Below are positions 57,853-64,000 of a DNA stretch of 64,000 nt, piece by piece. Within the stretch, counting starts at the first letter, position 1. Each line of letters opens with the position of its first letter. This DNA is from an uncultured Olleya sp. (lineage in GTDB: Bacteria > Bacteroidota > Bacteroidia > Flavobacteriales > Flavobacteriaceae): positions 248,001-312,000 of the forward strand of contig CANNFD010000002.1 in the NCBI GenBank assembly GCA_947503885.1, written 5' to 3'. The position numbers and the translations under genes are program-made. The notes under the pieces were generated by a model. The model worked only from the letters and a program-made list of their open reading frames with translations, searched no databases and was not told the origin of the DNA.

Positions 57853-58457
57853 AAAAATGATTTAATAAAACAACTATATAAAATGATATTTAAAATTAAA
57901 ATTGGAATGCGATAATAATAAGTGTTTGAATCAAAAAAAGTCATAAATAACAATAAAGGTAAAAATCCAATATGGTACATTAATACTCCTGTTACTATCC
58001 AAAATTCTGGCATCTTTTGAAACTTAATCACTAAGGGTTTGTGTAATAATTCTGAATAATATAAATACACACAAAATAGCACTAACACAGCACCAATACT
58101 CCACATTACCTTCCAAATACCATTAAAAAAACTTTCAGTAAATAACGAAATTAATATAGACACTGTAAATATTACGGTTACAGGTTTAAACCATTTTTTT
58201 GTTTTTAAAATCAGGTTAAACCAATAAAAATAAAACAAAAAAAGTAGTAGTGATAGGATGTTATATATTGGATAATTACTGTAATTTAAAACTTCTTTCA
58301 TATAAGTTGCTAAACCTTCTGAAAATAAAACTACTGCTATTAAATATAAAAAATAACGCTGTGAAGTTTTCTTAAACTTATTCCAATTTAAAACACCAAT
58401 TATTAAGGCTAATACTAGGATACTCCATAGTGCTATTTTAAGTTGAAATGACGTCAT
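57828..58457 (-). CDS. Hypothetical multi-TM membrane protein
   Basis: About six hydrophobic helices; overlaps the kinase gene. Confidence 0.75.
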   Translation of the reverse strand: MTSFQLKIALWSILVLALIIGVLNWNKFKKTSQRYFLYLIAVVLFSEGLATYMKEVLNYSNYPIYNILSLLLFLFYFYWFNLILKTKKWFKPVTVIFTVSILISLFTESFFNGIWKVMWSIGAVLVLFCVYLYYSELLHKPLVIKFQKMPEFWIVTGVLMYHIGFLPLLLFMTFFDSNTYYYRIPILILNIILYSCFIKSFLCFKSRKI

Positions 58458-58459
58458 TT

Positions 58460-58966
58460 TTATAAAGGATATTGAAATTCTACTTTTCCGGGATCTCCCA
58501 TATTTAAGGATTTTACATCTCCTGTATTGGTCCTGCTAGCATTAGGATTGTCTTGAGGTGCTCTGGTAACTTCTGAGTGAGTTGGTGTAAAAAACACTGT
58601 ATTTTTTACTATCCCTGAAGCATCTTGTTTAGCTCCAAAATACATACGCATACCTAAATCCTCTAAACCTAAAGTGTCAGCATTTTTTCTTACGTATTTG
58701 ATATAATTATCTAATTCGTCTAAATCAAACCAAACCTCTCTATAATCTTCAACTACAGGATTATTTGTAGAAGCAATAATTTCGTTTTTAATACTTTCTT
58801 TTAATTTAAAGGCTTCCTCATATTGATTGGCTATTGTGTCTGTTATTAACCCTATTGGCTCTTGATAAACCTGACTACAATCTTTGCCAGACTGGCATTC
58901 TTTAAAAAGTAAAAGCGCTAAGACTAAGCATATAATAAATAACGATTTTGATGCTAAATTTTTCAT
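58460..58966 (-). CDS. Hypothetical exported protein
   Basis: Signal-like N-terminus 'SLFIICLVLALLLFKEC'; 2-bp gap to the membrane protein gene. Confidence 0.65.
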   Translation of the reverse strand: MKNLASKSLFIICLVLALLLFKECQSGKDCSQVYQEPIGLITDTIANQYEEAFKLKESIKNEIIASTNNPVVEDYREVWFDLDELDNYIKYVRKNADTLGLEDLGMRMYFGAKQDASGIVKNTVFFTPTHSEVTRAPQDNPNASRTNTGDVKSLNMGDPGKVEFQYPL

Positions 58967-59170
58967 TGGTTGTTGATTTTTAATTAATAGCTAGATTACT
59001 AAGATATAATGTTTTAATTTAACTAGCAGATCCAATTGTTAATGCGCGAGAATAACAAGTCCCTCTGTTAATTAGATTGACTATTATTGTACCGCAATTA
59101 ATATCTTGAGAACTATAAAAAATTAAAACCCAAGACTATACTAGCCTTGGGCTTGTTAGACTAATTTTGG

Positions 59171-60517
59171 TTAATTATTACATAAGTCGTAACATCTATT
59201 GGCGTCAAAAACTTCAACATCACCGATGTTTCCTTTTGTAGAGGTACCATCTAAACCATCAAAATCGATAAAAATATCTGTATCTTGATTTGCATTTGGA
59301 GCTGCTACAGAAAAGGAGTTATTACCTGTGTAATCAACACCTTGAATCCCATAAATTAAACTTAAGTTGTTAGTTCTATTTCTCATATAATTACCCGTAG
59401 CCCAAAAAGATTCGTCGCAAAACGCACTAATATCTCCATCTTGTTCCGTAGGATAAAAATCAACTCCTCCAGCAGAGTTTTCGCCATCTGCTCCTGCATT
59501 TGCTCCTACAAAATATTGTAAGTTATAGTTCCAGCTTCCACCTTTATTATAACTCATTACTTTAGAGCTATGTGGACCTGTACGCTCTGCAATTAACATC
59601 TGATTTGTTGTTGATGAAAACGCTATATCTGAAATCCTGAGCTGTGTACCAGGTACATTAGGTATTTCTATCACTTCTGCATTTGAAGTTGAAGGAAAGC
59701 TACCATCACTTTGTAATGTTAATGAGTAAATGCTTCTTTCTGGATTTGTAGCAGTCGCTACTCTTGGAAAATAAACTTTTGATTGCCCACTTTCATAATT
59801 TACACCAATACCCCAAATTTGTTCTTCTTGTCTTTCTATTCCAGAAACTAAGTCATCAACACCCCATGGATCATAAGTCTCTAGGACTAACCCTGATGTT
59901 GTTAATCTGTAAATTTTACCATCCTCTAGATTAGTTGCAAATAATTGGTTGTTTAATTTATCATATGCAATGTTACCGATTCCATTACCTACATCTCCCG
60001 TGTTTGGTAGATTAGCAATTTGTACTGCTGTAAAACTAGGTGCTACACATTTGTAAATGGCGCCTGGTCTTGTATTAGAAGATGAAATCCCAATTCCGAA
60101 ATAATAAATATCCGATGCAGCTAAATATATATTTGCAGAGTCGTCAATAGCTATTCCAAATACTTGCCCAATATCTGTCCTAGTCCAATTAGTTGGTGAT
60201 ATAGAAGTTACTTGAGTACTTAGTGTTGTCGTACCCCAGTCATCACCTAAAGGTGCATTAGAGTTTAATTGTGTATTAAAAATTGCGCCAACACTAGCAT
60301 TTGCATCTTCGTCAAAATTAGTAGTTACTGTAAATCCAGAATAATCGTTATTTTGTTGTGTAAAGTCGCACTGTACATTATTTGTGTAACCACAAGCTTC
60401 ATCATCACTACAAGAAAAAGTAACTAGCAATAATGTTGTAGCAAATAATAATTTTATTGTTATGAAAAATCTAGATTCTAAATCTTTATTTTTCGATGTT
60501 ATATATATTGTTTTCAT
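59171..60517 (-). CDS. Lipoprotein with beta-propeller-like repeats
   Basis: Lipobox 'LLLVTFSCSDDE' after an extended leader MKTIYITSKNKDL; 'VFGIAIDDSANIYLAASDIY', 'GNIAYDKLNNQLFATN'. Confidence 0.7.
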   Translation of the reverse strand: MKTIYITSKNKDLESRFFITIKLLFATTLLLVTFSCSDDEACGYTNNVQCDFTQQNNDYSGFTVTTNFDEDANASVGAIFNTQLNSNAPLGDDWGTTTLSTQVTSISPTNWTRTDIGQVFGIAIDDSANIYLAASDIYYFGIGISSSNTRPGAIYKCVAPSFTAVQIANLPNTGDVGNGIGNIAYDKLNNQLFATNLEDGKIYRLTTSGLVLETYDPWGVDDLVSGIERQEEQIWGIGVNYESGQSKVYFPRVATATNPERSIYSLTLQSDGSFPSTSNAEVIEIPNVPGTQLRISDIAFSSTTNQMLIAERTGPHSSKVMSYNKGGSWNYNLQYFVGANAGADGENSAGGVDFYPTEQDGDISAFCDESFWATGNYMRNRTNNLSLIYGIQGVDYTGNNSFSVAAPNANQDTDIFIDFDGLDGTSTKGNIGDVEVFDANRCYDLCNN

Positions 60518-60529
60518 TAGTTCTAAGTT

Positions 60530-61462
60530 TTAATTAGTAAGACAGAAATTATCAAATCCAATAAACATTTTTCCATAATCCATAAATGGTAAATGAGAGT
60601 TTGTTATCATTATATGATTGACACCCACACCTGGCATTCCGGTTAATGTATTAGTATCTATTGTAAATGTAGCAGTAGACCACGTATTTGTTGTAGTAGA
60701 AGTAATTACTACCTCTCCTAAAAATACAGTATTACTAGAGCCAAATAAATCTAAATTTGAAGGCGTACCTAATCCTGTTGGAGATGCTGGTAATGGGTCT
60801 GTTGCTACATGATTAACACCGTAAACTCCGACTTTTATATCATTAGAAGCTATACTTTGACTCATATTTGCATAATCAAAAGTTAGCGTATAACTACCTG
60901 AGTTTGGTAAAATAGAAGCTGTAAGCTGGTTAAACATACCTTCTCTATAAGTTGCTGGTCTTGATTGGTTTGTAGAGTTTTCTATCCACATTCCAGCAAA
61001 CACACCAGAAGCTGGTGTTGGAGCAACAAAAGAGGCGCTACCAAAGTTAGTAGTTGCATTATCAAAAAGATCTGCAAGACTTCCGCTTTGCCAAAGTTCT
61101 TTCCAGCTTGTTGCTAAATCTATGTCTTCATCCACTACATTGTTTGGATCTCCAGTAATATCTTCAAAATCTCCATTTTGAATAAATCCTGGACACTGAC
61201 TAATAATAGTCATATCAGGAATACATTCGCAAAACTGATTAATTGTTCCATCATTAATACTATCTCCATTAGAATCGCATGGATCTCCATAATTTAATTG
61301 AATGTTTGGACAATCAAACGCTTCATTTTGATCGTAATCACATCCTTCATTACTACAAGAAAAAATAAGTAGTAAAAAGGTAAGCATTACTAACATTTTA
61401 AATCTTATAATAAACAAAGCCTTTAAGTCTTTGTTTTTTAATGTTATATATATTGTTTTCAT
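60530..61462 (-). CDS. Hypothetical lipoprotein sharing the MKTIYIT-KNKDL leader with the adjacent gene
   Basis: Lipobox 'LLLIFSCSNEG'; jelly-roll-like C-terminal half. Confidence 0.65.
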   Translation of the reverse strand: MKTIYITLKNKDLKALFIIRFKMLVMLTFLLLIFSCSNEGCDYDQNEAFDCPNIQLNYGDPCDSNGDSINDGTINQFCECIPDMTIISQCPGFIQNGDFEDITGDPNNVVDEDIDLATSWKELWQSGSLADLFDNATTNFGSASFVAPTPASGVFAGMWIENSTNQSRPATYREGMFNQLTASILPNSGSYTLTFDYANMSQSIASNDIKVGVYGVNHVATDPLPASPTGLGTPSNLDLFGSSNTVFLGEVVITSTTTNTWSTATFTIDTNTLTGMPGVGVNHIMITNSHLPFMDYGKMFIGFDNFCLTN

Positions 61463-61481
61463 TGTTTCAAAGTTTTAAAAT

Positions 61482-61531
61482 AAGTCAAGACAGCTAGCAG
61501 TAGCAAACTAATAGCATTACTGTCTTGACTT
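61482..61531. promoter_or_regulatory. 12-bp inverted repeat between OmpA-type gene and downstream lipoprotein gene
   Basis: AAGTCAAGACAG...CTGTCTTGACTT; no T-run immediately 3' on the - strand. Confidence 0.45.
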
Positions 61532-61553
61532 GGCATTGATTAATAGCCTCTTT

Positions 61554-63323
61554 TTAGTTTATACAAACTACTTTAAATTCTGTTCTACGGTTAATAGTAT
61601 GCTCACTTTCTGGACATTGCACACCATCTGCGCAACGGTTAAGCAATTCTGACTCGCCCGCACCACGTGCAATTAAACGCTCTCTAGAGATGCCTTTTGT
61701 CATTAAGTAGTTAACAGTAGATTGTGCACGTTTTTGAGATAACTCTTGGTTGTATTGGTTACTACCTCTAGAGTCTGTATGAGAAGACATTTCTACCTTA
61801 ATAGTAGGATTATCTAGCATTAATTTTACAACATAATCCAAGTCTGGACGTGCTGCTGGTAAAATATCCCATTTATCTAAGTTGAAAATAATGTTATCTA
61901 ATTTAATAGCTTGTCCACATGGATTAACACACATTTCAAAATCTATAAATAATGATTTATTTCTATCAATTCCTGATGTAGTGACTTCTACTTCATTTGA
62001 AAAATAACCATCTTTTCTTCCGTTAAGTGCATAAGTTGATGCTTGTTTTAAGTGAAAGATAAAATTACCATCAGCATCGGATAATGTGTTTTTTTGTCCA
62101 GCTTTAATTTTATCTTTTAATAAGATGTCTACGCCTTGAATACCATCAGCAGTATTACACTCGACTACATCTCCTTTTAAAATAAAGTTTAAGTCACCAT
62201 ATTTAATAACTTTTTGTATGCTGTTACCGTCTTTTTTACAAGCTTTAAATTCGTCTTTAGAGATACTAGTTTCTTCTAAACTAACGTTATAAAGTTTTCC
62301 TTTTACAATTAAATCGTCTTCTGCAACATCAGTAAATACAACAACTCCGTAAGAGTTAGTAGTCCCTGACTGTACAATGTTTCCGTTTAAGTCTGTTAAA
62401 ACAACGTCAGTAAATGGCAATGTTTCATCTGTAAATTTATCTCTAGCAGTAACGGTTACTCCACAACCACAAGTTGCGCAACATCTAGGCATATGATCTT
62501 CTCCACAAACCTCGCACACGTCTTCTTTTATTTTTTTATTGAATTTTAATGTTACCCCTGCAAATAGTCCAACAGAAGAGATGTCACAATCACAAGGTTC
62601 TTCTCTTAAAACTGGTCCATTTGGATCTAAATTATTTGAAGGTTGTCCATTTGCTGAATTTCCATCAACTACAGGATGATATCCTGCAGACACACCTAAT
62701 GGTGCATCAAATAACTCTGTTGCTCCAAAATGACGCATATAATACGCACCAGCATTAATTCCAAAATTATCATTTAAGTAATATGTAAAACGCACTTGAC
62801 CTTTAAAAGTAAATACACTTGACACATCATAACCTGCATGAAAATTTAGTGGCATAACTGGAGTAGTACTTTCTAAATATGTTCTTCCGCCTTTAATTGA
62901 AGCTAATCCAAAACGCGTATTAAACTCTGTTGTAAACTTTTTAGATTGACTTCTAAATTGAATATTTGGACCAATCCCATAAAATAATCTAGTAATATTA
63001 TCTTCCGTAAGGTTAAAATTAGTTAACAATGTTGGACCACTTGGATCATATAAATTATCCGTAGGATAGGTGCTTTCTGGCTTGTTCTTGATGTAATCAA
63101 CATCAATACCTAATCCAAACCAATTCCAATAGTAATCTAAAGAGAGACCTAAATCTAAGCCTCCTTTATAATCAATGTAAGGTGTGTTGTTATTATAACT
63201 TGGAAAGTCATAACCAATTCTAGGTGACAACTGAAAATAATTAGTGTCCTCTTGTTGCGCATACGTAGTAAATGCCGAAGCAGATACTAATATAATTAAT
63301 AAAAATTTTAATAGATTTTTCAT
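61554..63323 (-). CDS. OmpA family outer-membrane protein with N-terminal beta-barrel, Cys-rich linker and carboxypeptidase-regulatory-like region
   Basis: C-terminal 'VEMSSHTDSRGSNQYNQELSQKRAQSTVNYLMTKGI'; 'CEVCGEDHMPRCCATCGCG' linker. Confidence 0.9.
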   Translation of the reverse strand: MKNLLKFLLIILVSASAFTTYAQQEDTNYFQLSPRIGYDFPSYNNNTPYIDYKGGLDLGLSLDYYWNWFGLGIDVDYIKNKPESTYPTDNLYDPSGPTLLTNFNLTEDNITRLFYGIGPNIQFRSQSKKFTTEFNTRFGLASIKGGRTYLESTTPVMPLNFHAGYDVSSVFTFKGQVRFTYYLNDNFGINAGAYYMRHFGATELFDAPLGVSAGYHPVVDGNSANGQPSNNLDPNGPVLREEPCDCDISSVGLFAGVTLKFNKKIKEDVCEVCGEDHMPRCCATCGCGVTVTARDKFTDETLPFTDVVLTDLNGNIVQSGTTNSYGVVVFTDVAEDDLIVKGKLYNVSLEETSISKDEFKACKKDGNSIQKVIKYGDLNFILKGDVVECNTADGIQGVDILLKDKIKAGQKNTLSDADGNFIFHLKQASTYALNGRKDGYFSNEVEVTTSGIDRNKSLFIDFEMCVNPCGQAIKLDNIIFNLDKWDILPAARPDLDYVVKLMLDNPTIKVEMSSHTDSRGSNQYNQELSQKRAQSTVNYLMTKGISRERLIARGAGESELLNRCADGVQCPESEHTINRRTEFKVVCIN

Positions 63324-63530
63324 GATTTACATTTTTAATTTTAGTTATACATCTTTATATAAAGAAGGTCTTAAGTTTGTTACCCTGCTTTTTATAAAAT
63401 TTTGCATTAATTAATGGTTTTATGGAATACTGATATGTAACAAATATCATTAGTAAAACCTTGTAAATAAGACACCATTACCTAACTGGTGGTTTTGAAT
63501 CTATAACATGTCATTATGATTGGATAAAAG

Positions 63531-63562
63531 AAAAGCCTGCTATTAAATAGCAGGCTTTTTTT
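63531..63562. terminator. Bidirectional hairpin terminator
   Basis: AAAAGCCTGCTATTAAATAGCAGGCTTTTT. Confidence 0.8.
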
Positions 63563-63581
63563 ATGTAATAAAAAAGTGATT

Positions 63582-63959
63582 TTAAATACTTTGCAGTAAT
63601 ATTAAACCTAATATTAAGCTAACAAAAGGTAAACTTAGTAGCAACATTAAATTATGACTACTAGCTTTACTCCGGTTAAATTTTGCATTTAAGACTTTTC
63701 TAGTTTTACCGTTATACTTTAACCAATTTTTAATATGAATTGCAAAAGCTGATAACACAAAAAGTGTCCAAGCTTTATCGCTTGAAATTGTAGAGGCATT
63801 CATTTTAGTTAAAAAAGTAGCGACAAACACCCCTAATAAAAAGAATAGTGCTATTTGTAAAGCCGAAATGTACATTAAGGCTATACTATTAGCTTTTTGT
63901 TTAAAACGTGGCTTATACGCTGTAAATACCGTAAAGAAAAATTGATCAAATGTTGTCAT
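63582..63959 (-). CDS. Hypothetical membrane protein
   Basis: Several hydrophobic segments; no family recognised. Confidence 0.6.
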   Translation of the reverse strand: MTTFDQFFFTVFTAYKPRFKQKANSIALMYISALQIALFFLLGVFVATFLTKMNASTISSDKAWTLFVLSAFAIHIKNWLKYNGKTRKVLNAKFNRSKASSHNLMLLLSLPFVSLILGLILLQSI

Positions 63960-64000
63960 ATATATATAGAATAAAAAAAACCTGCTACAATGTAGCAGGT

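Overview
This 64 kb window is low-GC DNA from a Bacteroidota chromosome. TAnnTTTG-type -7 boxes, T9SS sorting domains, OmpA/LytTR/HTTM families and the housekeeping gene content all fit Flavobacteriaceae. Most of it is ordinary: prs-rplY-pth, ribF, serS, rsmA, mgtE, fbp, mfd, metG, tex, manA and an aspartate kinase. The clearest accessory region is a ~5.8 kb integrative element (about 5,745-11,589). It sits at the 3' end of a tRNA-Leu(CAA) gene and is bounded by a 59-bp direct repeat (55/59 by eye, including a 31-bp identical core). It carries a tyrosine integrase, an HTH/excisionase-like protein, a possible filamentous-phage-like Rep protein, a solo HsdR-N/PD-(D/E)xK-type nuclease, and four overlapping tiny ORFs, two of which are single-TM microproteins missing from the supplied ORF track. 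Second most interesting is a compact operon (36,596-39,799) with a coiled-coil protein, a protein resembling the N-terminal domain of some OmpA proteins, a Rab/Ras-like small GTPase and a hybrid histidine kinase. Other observations include two copies of an intergenic GGGCGTT...AACGC palindromic repeat, imperfect direct repeats flanking an esterase gene next to decayed ORFs, a 28-bp perfect palindrome upstream of a solo ArsR regulator, a four-gene LytTR two-component operon, a 48-aa tandem-repeat protein and two pseudogenes. All family calls come from reading the translations; no database search was run.
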